Source: Seohaeicola sp024304985
GTDB lineage: Bacteria > Pseudomonadota > Alphaproteobacteria > Rhodobacterales > Rhodobacteraceae
Direction of reading: 5' to 3'
Length of the DNA stretch: 64,000 nt
Assembly (NCBI RefSeq): GCF_028802875.1
Contig: NZ_JARAMP010000001.1
Location: forward strand, 186,001-250,000
Position 1 is the stretch's first letter. Every line of letters starts with the position of its first letter. The notes under the pieces are model-generated. The model saw only the letters and a list, made by a program, of their open reading frames with translations. It was not told the DNA's origin and did not search any database. The translations under genes were made by a program, and so were the position numbers. Positions 25,248-34,498 of the stretch are shown here, piece after piece.

Positions 25248-26148
25248 ATTCCAACCGAGCCGGAAAGCCTTCGGCCCGCAGGTCCGTGCCCAGCACATCT
25301 TCCAGCAGTTTCACGATCTGCGTGGATTGCGCCTGACCGCCGTAGGCGGCGCGGCCCTTGACGAAAGTTTGCTGCACCTGCCCCGCCAGATCCAGCGGGA
25401 CGCCGAATTCCTGACCAAAGCCCATGGCGAAGCCCAGATCTTTCAGCGCCAGATCCATGCTGAAGGCGATGTCGTAGCTGCCGTTCAGGATCAGTTGGCC
25501 TTCGGTTTCATGCACGAAGGAGGTGCCGGAGGAGGCGGAGATCGCCTCCCACGCGGTCTTGAGGTCCAGCCCTGCACGTTTGGCCAGCATCAAGGCCTCG
25601 CCATCGGCGACCAGATGGATGAAGGCCAGCATATTGGTGATGACCTTGATGACCGCCGCCGATCCCAAGGGGCCGATGTGGAAGATGCGGTTGCCCATCG
25701 CCTTCAGCGCCGTGCGATGCGCCTCGAACACGTCCTTGTCGCCACCGGCCAGCACGGTGATCTCGCCCCGCGCGGCCAGATGGACGCCGCCGGTGACGGG
25801 GGATTCCAGCATCCGCACACCATGCGCCCCGGCGATGGCCGCCAGTCGCAGGATGTCGTCGCGGCCCAGCGTGGACATCTCGACCCATGTGTTGCCCGGT
25901 TTCATGGCGGGCAGCATCTGGTGCAGCACCGCCTCGGACACGGCGGGGGATGGCAGGCAGGTCAGAACGGTATCCGACGCGGCGGCCACATCGGCGGCGT
26001 TGTCCGCCCATGTGGCCCCCATCGTCAGAAGCCGGTCGCCCAAGCTGCGGTCGCGGTCGTGGACCGTGACGGGGAACCCTGCGCGCAGGAGGCTTGCCGC
26101 CAGATGACCGCCCAGATTGCCCAGACCGATGAAACCCAGCCGCATCAT
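25246..26148 (-). CDS. 3-hydroxyisobutyrate dehydrogenase-type NAD(P) oxidoreductase
   Basis: A 300-residue beta-hydroxyacid dehydrogenase. It has an N-terminal Rossmann motif (GFIGLGNLGGHLAASLL, about 5-21), the substrate-binding PVTGGVHLAARGEITVLAGG (about 117-136) and the catalytic lysine in AVIKVITNM (about 170). The family oxidises 3-hydroxy acids or reduces semialdehydes and glyoxylate-type substrates. It is the last gene of the methylated-amine operon; its ATG overlaps the stop of the MttB-family gene (ATGA). Its substrate is probably an operon intermediate but cannot be named. Confidence 0.88.
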   Translation of the reverse strand: MMRLGFIGLGNLGGHLAASLLRAGFPVTVHDRDRSLGDRLLTMGATWADNAADVAAASDTVLTCLPSPAVSEAVLHQMLPAMKPGNTWVEMSTLGRDDILRLAAIAGAHGVRMLESPVTGGVHLAARGEITVLAGGDKDVFEAHRTALKAMGNRIFHIGPLGSAAVIKVITNMLAFIHLVADGEALMLAKRAGLDLKTAWEAISASSGTSFVHETEGQLILNGSYDIAFSMDLALKDLGFAMGFGQEFGVPLDLAGQVQQTFVKGRAAYGGQAQSTQIVKLLEDVLGTDLRAEGFPARLE

Positions 26149-27725
26149 GCTGGCCGTCCGTCAAAGGCGATCTGGAACTTGGCGCGCACGGCTGCGTCGG
26201 TGGCGGGGTCTATCAGCGAACCTGAGTGCGCAAGGATACGGTCCATGCGGGCGCGGGCCACGCGGAGCAGGTCGGGTTTATCCGCCTCGGCCCATTCCTT
26301 TGGGCTCATGCGGTTGGCGATTTCGGGGTAGATATATTCGGTCTGCATCAGGGCCAGCGTTTGGGAGGAGCCGAGATAATGGCCGGGACCTTCGAGGCAG
26401 ACCTGGCGCATCGCTTCGATGCTCACGCTGTCCTCGGTCACGTCGATGCCGCGCACGCAGCGCATGACCTGGCCCAGCATGTCATCGCCCAGAACCAGCG
26501 ATTCAAGGCAGAAGCCAAGGAGGGAGGCATGCATCCCCACCGCCTCATAGACCATGTTCAGGCCGGAGAGGCCCGCGAGGACGTTGGAGATGCCCTGTTC
26601 CCAACCCGCCTGCATGTCGGGAAGTTTGCTGTCGGCGATGCCAGCGGCGGCACCGCCCGGCAGGCGGTAGAACTGGTGCATCTGGGCGCAGCCTGCGGTC
26701 AGCAGCGCCTGTTCGGCACTGCCGCCGGACATGGAGCCTGTGCGCAGGTCGGACACGAAGGGCCATGTGCCGAAGATGGCCGGATGGCCCGGTGCCATGG
26801 CGTTGACATAGACCACGCCCGCCAGACATTCTGCGACCGCCTGCACGATGGCCAGCGCGATGGGGGCGGGGGCGGTGGCCCCGGCTTGGCCAGCGGACAG
26901 AAGCAGGACGGGCATACCCGCGCGGATGCAAGCCTCCATCGTCTGGCAGCTTTCGGTCGCGAATTTCATCGGCGGCACGACAAAGCAGTTGGAGTTGCTG
27001 ACGAAGGGGCGGGCGCGCCATGCGTCTTCGCCGCCCGCGATCATGTGCAGCAGGTCAAAGCAGCCCTCCACATGGGAGGGGTCCGAGAAGGACGTGCCCA
27101 CATGTTTCGTGGTGCCCGCGCAGCAGGCGTAGAGCGTGTTGATATCCATCTGGAAATTGTCGAGCACATCGCGGCAGACCATGGCGCGCTGGAAGAAATG
27201 CACATTGTCCAGATGATGGGTCAGGCGCGCGGCATTGTAGAGGTCTTGCGCCGTGCTGTCGCGGTAGCTGTTGGTTTCCAGATCGACGATATGCACAGCC
27301 GCCCCCGCCGTGCCGAAATGGACCTTGCTGCCCGACAGGTGCAGATCATGTTTCGCATCGCGGCCAAACAGGGTGATGTCGCGGGCGGCGAGGGCCAGCA
27401 TATCCTCGACCAAGGCACGCGGGAAGCGCAGGCGGCCATCGGTGCCGAGGATCGCACCTGCGCGGGTCATGATTTCCACGCCGCTTGGGGGCGCGTCGGC
27501 CAAACCGATGGTTTCCAGCGCGTCGAGAGCGGCTTGATGGATGCGCTGCATCCCGGCCTCGGTCAGGGGTTTGTATTGCCCGCCGGACATGCCCGGTCGC
27601 ACGGGGCGGATGTTATCCGCCAAGGGTGCGCCGCGTGCGGCGACACGGGCGGCCCGCCCGCCTGACCGCAGCGCGGATCGCTTTGCACGTTCGGGTGCGC
27701 AGCCTTCGACAATCAGCTCAGTCAT
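26145..27725 (-). CDS. MttB-family methyltransferase, non-pyrrolysine
   Basis: A 526-residue member of the trimethylamine methyltransferase (MttB) superfamily. The family barrel is recognisable (QYKPLTEAGMQRIHQAALDALETIG near residues 50-75, FGTAGAAVHIVDLETN, MAPGHPAIFGTWPFVSDLRTG). There is no in-frame amber codon, so it is a pyrrolysine-free member; characterised ones demethylate glycine betaine, proline betaine, carnitine or similar quaternary amines and pass the methyl to a corrinoid protein. No corrinoid-protein gene is in the window. It overlaps both neighbours by 4 nt (ATGA), tying it firmly to the two DMGDH-type genes. Confidence 0.85.
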   Translation of the reverse strand: MTELIVEGCAPERAKRSALRSGGRAARVAARGAPLADNIRPVRPGMSGGQYKPLTEAGMQRIHQAALDALETIGLADAPPSGVEIMTRAGAILGTDGRLRFPRALVEDMLALAARDITLFGRDAKHDLHLSGSKVHFGTAGAAVHIVDLETNSYRDSTAQDLYNAARLTHHLDNVHFFQRAMVCRDVLDNFQMDINTLYACCAGTTKHVGTSFSDPSHVEGCFDLLHMIAGGEDAWRARPFVSNSNCFVVPPMKFATESCQTMEACIRAGMPVLLLSAGQAGATAPAPIALAIVQAVAECLAGVVYVNAMAPGHPAIFGTWPFVSDLRTGSMSGGSAEQALLTAGCAQMHQFYRLPGGAAAGIADSKLPDMQAGWEQGISNVLAGLSGLNMVYEAVGMHASLLGFCLESLVLGDDMLGQVMRCVRGIDVTEDSVSIEAMRQVCLEGPGHYLGSSQTLALMQTEYIYPEIANRMSPKEWAEADKPDLLRVARARMDRILAHSGSLIDPATDAAVRAKFQIAFDGRPA

Positions 27726-30166
27726 GCCTTCATCCTTTCGCCCTTGGGGTCATACAGCGGGTCAAGCGAGGCTTTGGCGGCATAGCGCCGCCCCGCCACT
27801 TCGATTTCATAGGTGGAGGCCAGCACCTGTTCGGCGGTTTCGCCCGCGCAAGGCACATAGGCCATGCCGACCGCGCCACCGAGCGCGTGGCCGTAATTGG
27901 CGGAGGTGACGATGGAGACGATCTGCCCGTTGCGCACCAGCGCCTCGTTATGAAAGAGCATCGGTTCGGGGTCTTGCAGCAGCAGTTGCACCATGCGGCG
28001 GTTCAGACCCGCCTCGCGTTTGCGCAGCACCGCGTCGCGGCCGATGAAATCGCCCTTGCCCGTGCGGGTGGCAAAACCAAGGCCCGCTTCCAGCACGTGA
28101 TCCTCGTCCGTGATGTCATGGCCCCAGTGGCGATAGGCTTTCTCGATCCGGCAACTGTCCAGCGTGTGCAGACCGCAGAGGGTAAGGCCCATGTCGGCCC
28201 CTGCCTCCTCCAGCGCCTCGAAGACATGGGCGGCTTGGTCGGTGCTGACATACAGCTCCCACCCCAGTTCGCCGACATAGGAGACGCGATGCGCGCGGGC
28301 GAGGCCCATGCCGATCTCGATCTCGCGCGCGGTGCCGAAAGGATGGGCGATATTGCCCATGTCATCGGGACTGACGCGGGCCATCAGGTCGCGGGATTTT
28401 GGCCCCATGAGGCAGAGCACGGCCTCGGATGCGGTCATATCGGTGATGACGGCGAGGTCATCCCCCAGATGGCGGCGCAGCCATGCCAGATCGCGTTGCA
28501 GCGTGGCCCCCGGCACGACCAGAAGGAAGGCGGTTTCCGACAGGCGCGTGACGGTCAGATCGGATTCGATCCCGCCCCGGTCGTTGAGCATCTGGGTATA
28601 GACGATGCGGCCTGCGGGCACGTCCATCTGATTGGCGCAGAGGCGTTGCAGGAAGGGGAGTGCGCCCGGCCCTTCGACCCGGATCTTGCCGAAGCTGGTC
28701 ATGTCGAACAGGCCGACACCGTTGCGGATGGCCATGTGTTCGGCGTGCTGGTTGTCGAACCAGTTCTGGCGGTGCCAGTCGTAGCGGTATTCCCGCTCCT
28801 GCCCCGGTTTGGCGAACCAGTTGGCGCGTTCCCAGCCAGCGACTTCGCCAAAAACAGCGCCACGGTCGGCCAGATGTTGGTGCAGGGGCGAGCGGCGGAT
28901 ACCGCGCGCGGTCTCAACCTGGCGGTAGGGGTAGTGATCGGCGTAGAGCAGACCCAGCGTTTCGGTCACGCGTTCGCGCAGGTAGCGGCGGTTGCGCTGG
29001 AACGGTTGGGCGCGGCGGATGTCCACTTCCCACAGGTCAAAGGGCGGCGCGCCCTCAGTGATCCAATGGGCCAGCGCCATCCCTGCCCCGCCGGATGAGA
29101 CGATGCCGATGGAGTTGTAGCCTGCGGCAATCCAGTAGCCACGTTTTTCCGGGGCCTCGCCCAGATAGTAGCGGTCATCGGGGGTGAAGCTTTCGGGGCC
29201 GTTGAAGAAAGTGTGGATCCCCGCCGTCTGGAACAGGGGCATGCGGTGCATGGCGTGTTCGAGGATGGGTTGGAAATGGTCGAAATCCTCGGGCAGGCTG
29301 TCGAAGCAGAAATCCTCGGATATGCCCTGCATGCCCCAGGGTTTGGCTTTCGGCTCGAAGGCCCCCAGCATCATCTTGCCTGCGTCCTCCTTGTAATAGG
29401 CGCATTCGTCGGGGACGCGCAGGACGGGCAGACGGCCCAAGCCTTCGACGGGTTCGGTGAGCAGGTAGAAATGTTCGCAGGCATGCAGCGGCAGGGTGAC
29501 GCCGGATTGCGCGGCCAAATCGCGGCCCCACATGCCGCCGCAGTTGATGACGACATCGGCGGCGATATGGCCGCGGCCGTCCGCCGTTTCCCAATCGACG
29601 CCTGTGACGCTGGTGCCATTGTCAGTGACGCGGGTGACCTTGACGCCTTCCACGATGCGCGCGCCGCGCATGCGTGCGCCTTTGGCCAGCGCCATGGCGA
29701 TATTGGCGGGGTCGCATTGGCCATCCAGCGGCAGGTGGACGCCGCCCAGCACGTCGCCGACCTCAAGGTGAGGATACATGGCTTTGATCTCGGCCGGGGA
29801 GATTTCGGCCACGTCCACGTCGAAGGCGCGGGCGAGCGTGGCTTGACGGCGGAGTTCTTCGAGCCGGTGTGGGGTGAGGGCGACCGAGATGGACCCGGTC
29901 TGGCGCATGCCGGTGGCGACACCCGTTTCCGCTTCCAGTTTGACATAGAGATCGGCGGAATATTTCGCGAGGCGGGTCATGTTCTGGCTGCCGCGTAGCT
30001 GCCCGATGAGGCCCGCCGCGTGCCATGTGGTGCCGGAGGTGAGCTGTTTACGCTCCAGCAGGATGATATCGGTCCAGCCAGCCTTGGCCAGATGATAGGC
30101 AACGGAGCAGCCGGAAACCCCGCCCCCGATGATGACAGCCTGTGCGCGGGCGGGAAGATCAGACAT
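27722..30166 (-). CDS. Dimethylglycine/sarcosine dehydrogenase-type flavoprotein, second copy
   Basis: An 814-residue FAD- and folate-dependent oxidoreductase. The N-terminal DAO domain starts with a dinucleotide motif (VIIGGGVSGCSVAYHLAKAG, 11-30) and has the FAD-linking His at 49 (SGTTWHAAG). FAO_M, GcvT and GcvT-C domains follow (about 370-810). Such enzymes demethylate N-methylated glycines, passing formaldehyde to tetrahydrofolate. It is homologous to the enzyme encoded at 31053-33479, but diverged, so the two probably act on different methylation states. Its ATG shares one base with the homocysteine methyltransferase stop (TGATG). Confidence 0.9.
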   Translation of the reverse strand: MSDLPARAQAVIIGGGVSGCSVAYHLAKAGWTDIILLERKQLTSGTTWHAAGLIGQLRGSQNMTRLAKYSADLYVKLEAETGVATGMRQTGSISVALTPHRLEELRRQATLARAFDVDVAEISPAEIKAMYPHLEVGDVLGGVHLPLDGQCDPANIAMALAKGARMRGARIVEGVKVTRVTDNGTSVTGVDWETADGRGHIAADVVINCGGMWGRDLAAQSGVTLPLHACEHFYLLTEPVEGLGRLPVLRVPDECAYYKEDAGKMMLGAFEPKAKPWGMQGISEDFCFDSLPEDFDHFQPILEHAMHRMPLFQTAGIHTFFNGPESFTPDDRYYLGEAPEKRGYWIAAGYNSIGIVSSGGAGMALAHWITEGAPPFDLWEVDIRRAQPFQRNRRYLRERVTETLGLLYADHYPYRQVETARGIRRSPLHQHLADRGAVFGEVAGWERANWFAKPGQEREYRYDWHRQNWFDNQHAEHMAIRNGVGLFDMTSFGKIRVEGPGALPFLQRLCANQMDVPAGRIVYTQMLNDRGGIESDLTVTRLSETAFLLVVPGATLQRDLAWLRRHLGDDLAVITDMTASEAVLCLMGPKSRDLMARVSPDDMGNIAHPFGTAREIEIGMGLARAHRVSYVGELGWELYVSTDQAAHVFEALEEAGADMGLTLCGLHTLDSCRIEKAYRHWGHDITDEDHVLEAGLGFATRTGKGDFIGRDAVLRKREAGLNRRMVQLLLQDPEPMLFHNEALVRNGQIVSIVTSANYGHALGGAVGMAYVPCAGETAEQVLASTYEIEVAGRRYAAKASLDPLYDPKGERMKA

Positions 30167-31056
30167 CAGACAACCTCATGTCCCGCAGCGCGGATCTGGG
30201 CTGCCAGTTCGGTGATATGGGCGGGGCCAACTTCGCAGCAGCCGCCGACGATGGTGGACCCTTGGGCGATCCAGCCCATGGCGTGTTTGGCGTAAGCCTC
30301 TGGTCCCAAATCCTGCCGGGCCGAGAGGGCATCGACGGTGGGTTTGTGGGCAAGGAAGGCTTCGGTGATCTTGGTGAAGCCGTTGGCATAGGCGCCGAAG
30401 GGTTTGTCGCCTTGTGCGAGGATATCCAGAGCGGCGGGGATCGCCTCGGGCATGGAGCAGTTGATGAGGATCGCGGCGGCGTCACCCGCGATGGCGAGGA
30501 CATCCGAGAGTGCCTCGCCCGAGCGCAGGCGGGTGCCGTCGGTGTCATTCACGGTCAGCGAGAGCCAGACAGGTTTGCCGGATTGGCTTGCGCCCTCAAG
30601 TGCGGCTTTGGCATGAGCGATGCTGGCGACGGTTTCGCAGATGATCAGGTCGCAGCCTTTGGCCAGCGCATTGGCCACCTCGGCATAGAGGGGAACGGCG
30701 ATATCATGGGCGGGGTGGATATCGGGCCGGTAGCTGGCGATCAGCGGGCCGATGCTGCCTGCGATGCGGCCTGACCCATGGGCGGCGCGGGCGGCTTGTG
30801 CTTCGGCGAGCGAGAGTGCGATGAGGGCGTCGAATTGCCCTTCCAACGGGGTGCCAGCAAGGCGGTCGTGGTGCACGGCATAGCTGTTGGTGGTGGCGAT
30901 GGTGGCCCCTGCGGCGAAGTAATCGGCATGCACAGCCTGCACGATACCCGGATGATCGACCATGACTTGGGTGGACCACAGCGGGGTGGGCCGGTCGCCG
31001 GAGCGGTGGACCAGTTCCTGCCCCATGCCACCGTCGAGAAGTGTGATCTTGGTCAT
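30166..31056 (-). CDS. Homocysteine S-methyltransferase family protein
   Basis: A 296-residue barrel enzyme of the betaine-homocysteine / S-methylmethionine methyltransferase family. The zinc ligands are all present: the Cys in ILINCSMPE (about 199) and the pair C273-C274 in GGCCEVGP. It opens with LLDGGMGQEL, the usual family start. It would move a methyl group from a betaine or sulfonium donor to homocysteine. Placed between two DMGDH-type genes, it likely does the first demethylation of a betaine. It overlaps the upstream gene by ATGA. Confidence 0.9.
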   Translation of the reverse strand: MTKITLLDGGMGQELVHRSGDRPTPLWSTQVMVDHPGIVQAVHADYFAAGATIATTNSYAVHHDRLAGTPLEGQFDALIALSLAEAQAARAAHGSGRIAGSIGPLIASYRPDIHPAHDIAVPLYAEVANALAKGCDLIICETVASIAHAKAALEGASQSGKPVWLSLTVNDTDGTRLRSGEALSDVLAIAGDAAAILINCSMPEAIPAALDILAQGDKPFGAYANGFTKITEAFLAHKPTVDALSARQDLGPEAYAKHAMGWIAQGSTIVGGCCEVGPAHITELAAQIRAAGHEVV

Positions 31057-33479
31057 GCGCGTATCCTTTCATTGGCCGGGTCCCAGATCGGGCCATCCGG
31101 CATCACTGTTGCGGGATAACGCTTACCAAAGATTTCAACCTCCAACAGGGTGCCCGGTTGGGCCAGATCGGCGCGCAACATGCCCAGCGCGAGGGATGCG
31201 TTGACGCGGTAGCCCCACGCGCCGCTGGTGGTTTCGCCCACGACCTGCCCGTCATGCCAGAGGGTGGACATATAGGGCGCGTCCTGATCGCCTGCTGCGA
31301 CCGTGAGGGTCACGAAACGTTTGGTGACGCCAGCCTGTTGTTCGGCCAGCAGGGCGGCTTTGCCGGGAAAGTCCTTGGACCAGTCGATGAAGCGATCGAG
31401 CCCGCCTTGCAGCAGGGTATAATCGGTGGAGAGATCCCCCTTCCACGCGCGGTAGCCCTTTTCGATGCGAAGGGCGTTGAGGGCGAACATGCCGAAGGGT
31501 TTGGCTCCCGCAGCGGTCACGGCGTCCCAGATCACAGGGGCGTCGGCGGCGGGGCAATGCACTTCCCAGCCCAGTTCGCCTGCGAAGGAGACACGCATCA
31601 GGGTGCAATCGACGCCGCAGACGGTGGCGTCCTGGGCCGAGAGCCATGGCAGGGTGAGGTCGGCATCGGTGAGCGGAGCGAGGATGGCGCGGGCCTTGGG
31701 GCCGGTGACCAGAAGGCAGTCGTATTTATCCGAGCGGTCATGGACGGTGATGCCATCCGGGGCTGTGCGCGCGATCCATTCGCGGTCGTGGCTTTGCGCG
31801 ACACCTGCGGTGATCAGCCATGTGCAATCTGCGCTGCGCGGGATCACGGACATTTCCGTGACGATCCGGCCTTTGGTATCGGCGAAATAGGCCAGACCCA
31901 CGCGGCCCACGCGCGGGATGCGCGAGGCGGTGAGGGAATTGACGTAGTCCTGCGCGCCCGGCCCTTCGACCGACAGGCGGGTGAAGCCGGAAATCGCCAG
32001 CACGCCGCATGTATCACGCACGGCGGCGCATTCGGCGGCGACGCGAGGCGCCCATGGGCCGGCGCGGTCCCATGTCTGGCTGCCGTCCCAGCTGATGTCA
32101 TCGCCGGGGGCGGCAAACCAGTTGGCGCGTTCCCAGCCGTTATAGGCGCCGAATTGCGCGCCTTCGTCTTTCAGGCGGGAGTGCAGGGCCGAGAGTTTCT
32201 TGTCGGCGCCTGCGGGCCAGCGGGCATGGGGGAAGTGCATGCCGTATTCATGGCCGTAAACCTCCATCCCCTTGGCGATGCAGTAATCGCGATCCTCGAA
32301 CCCTGTGAAGCGGCGGGGGTCGCAGGACCACATGTCCCATTCGGTGCCGCCTTCGGTCACCCATTCGGCCAGAACCTTGCCCGCGCCACCGCCCTGGCAG
32401 ATGCCGAAGGTGAACACGCACGCCTCGAACGCATTGGGCAAGCCGGGCATGGGGCCGATGAGCGGGTTGCCATCGGGGGTATAGGGGATCGGGCCGTTGA
32501 TCACCTTTTGCAGCGCGGCCTTTTCCAGCAGGGGCACGCGGGCCATGGCATCGGCGATATGCCATTCCAGCCGCTCCAGATCGTCGGGGAAAAGCTGGAA
32601 GCTGAAATCTTCGGGCATGGGATCGTCAGGCGTGATCCAATGGGCGCGGCAGTTGGATTCGTAGGGGCCGAGGTTGAAGCCGTTCTTTTCCTGCCGCAGG
32701 TAGTAGCTGCTGTCCACATCGCGCAGGAGGGGCAGTTTCGCGCCCTGTGTGGCGGACCATTCGGCGAGTTCGGGGATCGTGTCGAAGAGAAGATATTGAT
32801 GGCTCATCACCATCATGGGCACGTCGCGGCCGAACATCGCGCCCACGTCGCGGGCGTAATAGCCTGCGGCGTTCACGACCTTTTCGCAGCGCACCTCGCC
32901 CTTCGGCGTCACGATCACCCATTCGTCGCCTTCGCGGCGGACAGCGGTGACGGGGCAAAAGCGTTCGATCCGCGCGCCCATCTGCCGCGCGCCTTTGGCC
33001 AAAGCCTGCGTCAGTTGCGCGGGGTCGATGTCGCCATCATTGGGATCATAGAGCGCGCCTTGCAGATCGTGGGTTTCGAGGAAAGGATAGCGGCCGCGCA
33101 TCTCGGAGGGGCCAAGCAGGTCAAGCTCCATCCCCTGATAGCGGCCCATGCCGACGACGCGGGCGAATTCCTGCATCCGTTCGCGGGAATGGCCCAGACG
33201 CAGCGATCCGGTGACATGGTAGTTCATCGGATAATCCACCTCGGCCCCCAAGCGGCGATAGAGGTCTGCGGAATAGCGCTGCATGTTCATGATCGACCAA
33301 CTGGACGAAAAGGTCGGCACATTGCCTGCGGCATGCCATGTGGAGCCTGCGGTCAGCTCGTTGCGCTCCAGCAAAAGCGAGTCGGTCCATCCCGCCTTGG
33401 CCAGATGATAGAGCGCGGAAGTCCCCACCACGCCGCCACCGATGATGACCACGCGCGCCTGTGTCGGAAACTCTGCCAT
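31053..33479 (-). CDS. Dimethylglycine/sarcosine dehydrogenase-type flavoprotein, first copy
   Basis: An 808-residue flavoprotein: FAD-binding motif VVIIGGGVVGTSALYHLAK (10-28), covalent-FAD His at 49 (AGSTWHAAG), an FAO_M linker and C-terminal GcvT domains that bind folate (about 420-800). It should oxidatively remove an N-methyl group and load it on tetrahydrofolate. It is the first gene of a five-gene operon that runs to 25246 with 1- or 4-nt overlaps throughout. The ATG at 33479 has AAGGAG upstream; the frame is open 19 codons further, which would cross the promoter region. A LysR gene is divergent. Confidence 0.9.
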   Translation of the reverse strand: MAEFPTQARVVIIGGGVVGTSALYHLAKAGWTDSLLLERNELTAGSTWHAAGNVPTFSSSWSIMNMQRYSADLYRRLGAEVDYPMNYHVTGSLRLGHSRERMQEFARVVGMGRYQGMELDLLGPSEMRGRYPFLETHDLQGALYDPNDGDIDPAQLTQALAKGARQMGARIERFCPVTAVRREGDEWVIVTPKGEVRCEKVVNAAGYYARDVGAMFGRDVPMMVMSHQYLLFDTIPELAEWSATQGAKLPLLRDVDSSYYLRQEKNGFNLGPYESNCRAHWITPDDPMPEDFSFQLFPDDLERLEWHIADAMARVPLLEKAALQKVINGPIPYTPDGNPLIGPMPGLPNAFEACVFTFGICQGGGAGKVLAEWVTEGGTEWDMWSCDPRRFTGFEDRDYCIAKGMEVYGHEYGMHFPHARWPAGADKKLSALHSRLKDEGAQFGAYNGWERANWFAAPGDDISWDGSQTWDRAGPWAPRVAAECAAVRDTCGVLAISGFTRLSVEGPGAQDYVNSLTASRIPRVGRVGLAYFADTKGRIVTEMSVIPRSADCTWLITAGVAQSHDREWIARTAPDGITVHDRSDKYDCLLVTGPKARAILAPLTDADLTLPWLSAQDATVCGVDCTLMRVSFAGELGWEVHCPAADAPVIWDAVTAAGAKPFGMFALNALRIEKGYRAWKGDLSTDYTLLQGGLDRFIDWSKDFPGKAALLAEQQAGVTKRFVTLTVAAGDQDAPYMSTLWHDGQVVGETTSGAWGYRVNASLALGMLRADLAQPGTLLEVEIFGKRYPATVMPDGPIWDPANERIRA

Positions 33480-33556
33480 GCCCTGCTCCTTGTCGTCTGT
33501 CAGAGCGACTATCGGCGCGGGCACGCCCTCTATCAATCCGCAGCACTTGGGTTTAT

Positions 33557-33575
33557 TGATCGGAAAAACCGATCA
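33557..33575. promoter_or_regulatory. LysR-type operator
   Basis: A perfect inverted repeat TGATCGG-AAAAA-CCGATCA sits 7 nt upstream of the LysR gene and 78 nt upstream of the divergent methylamine operon. It contains the LysR-type ATC-N9-GAT spacing and is ideally placed to control both. Confidence 0.7.
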
Positions 33576-33581
33576 GGTGCG

Positions 33582-34448
33582 ATGATGCAAACCGAGCTTC
33601 TGGAAACCTTTCTGGACCTGTGCGAGACGCGCAGCTTCAACCGCACGGCGGATCGGTTGGGGGTGACACAATCCACCATTTCGGGGCGGGTGCGGGCGCT
33701 GGAGACGGCGTTGGGGTGTCGGCTGTTTCATCGGTCCCGCGCGGGCACGGGGCTGACGACCGAGGGGCTGCGATTCGAGCCGCATGCGCGGGCGCTGCGC
33801 CAAGGCTGGACCGAGGCGTTGCAGGATACCGCCGGGTCGGGCAGCCGCGCCATGACCCTGCGGATCGGGTTGCAGCGCGATCTGACGGATCATCATATCG
33901 GCGACTGGATGCGCCAGTTCCGCGCCGCATTGCCGGAGGCGGCGTTTTATATCGAGGCGGATTATTCCGCGCAGATGTGTGCCGATCTGGTCAGCGGGGC
34001 GCTGGATCTGGCGCTTTTGTTCACGCCGAAGCCGCAGCCGGACCTGCATTTCGAGACGGTGGGGGAGTTGTCCTATCGCATGATCTCGACCTGTCCCGTC
34101 ACTTTGTCCGGTTTGCCCGGTGAACGCTATGTGCGGGCCAATATCTCGCCCGCGTTCAGCGCCGCCCATGCGGGGTTGTTGCCGCAACTGACGGCTGCGC
34201 CGGTGTCGAGCGGGCAGAACGCGACCGTCACGGGGTTGATCCTTGCGCTGGATGGCGCGGGTTATGTGCTGGAGGATACGGCGCAGGCATTGATCACGTC
34301 AGGTCAGGCCCATGCGGTGACGGGTGCGCCGCGTATTCCGCAGCCGGTGTTCGCCGCCCTGCCCCTGCGGCAGCGGCATCGCCCGCTGCAACGGCGACTG
34401 GTCACGCTGCTGCGCGCGCATTTCGCCGGACGCGCCGCGCAGAAATGA
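33582..34448 (+). CDS. LysR-family regulator of the methylamine operon
   Basis: A 288-residue regulator with an N-terminal winged helix (about 1-62; SFNRTADRLGVTQSTISGRVRALE) and a substrate-binding-type effector domain (about 90-285). It is divergent from the five-gene methylated-amine operon with 102 nt between the start codons, and a strong inverted repeat lies right before it. It is therefore probably the activator of that operon, and autoregulated. Two adjacent ATG codons (33582, 33585) are possible starts. Confidence 0.9.
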   Translation: MMQTELLETFLDLCETRSFNRTADRLGVTQSTISGRVRALETALGCRLFHRSRAGTGLTTEGLRFEPHARALRQGWTEALQDTAGSGSRAMTLRIGLQRDLTDHHIGDWMRQFRAALPEAAFYIEADYSAQMCADLVSGALDLALLFTPKPQPDLHFETVGELSYRMISTCPVTLSGLPGERYVRANISPAFSAAHAGLLPQLTAAPVSSGQNATVTGLILALDGAGYVLEDTAQALITSGQAHAVTGAPRIPQPVFAALPLRQRHRPLQRRLVTLLRAHFAGRAAQK

Positions 34449-34476
34449 CAAACCCGCACCGAGGGCGCGGGCGGGC
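34447..34476 (-). terminator. Hairpin between convergent LysR genes
   Basis: On the minus strand CCCGC-N9-GCGGG is followed by TTTGTCATTTC. It could end the downstream LysR gene's transcript; the T run is weak. Confidence 0.45.
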
Positions 34477-34498
34477 TTGCCGTGTCATCAGATGAGGA

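Noticed and set aside
31158..33581. Very long open frame antisense to the DMGDH-type gene, joined to the LysR frame
   Set aside because: Only the last 288 codons (the LysR gene) have coding character; the rest mirrors the real minus-strand gene.
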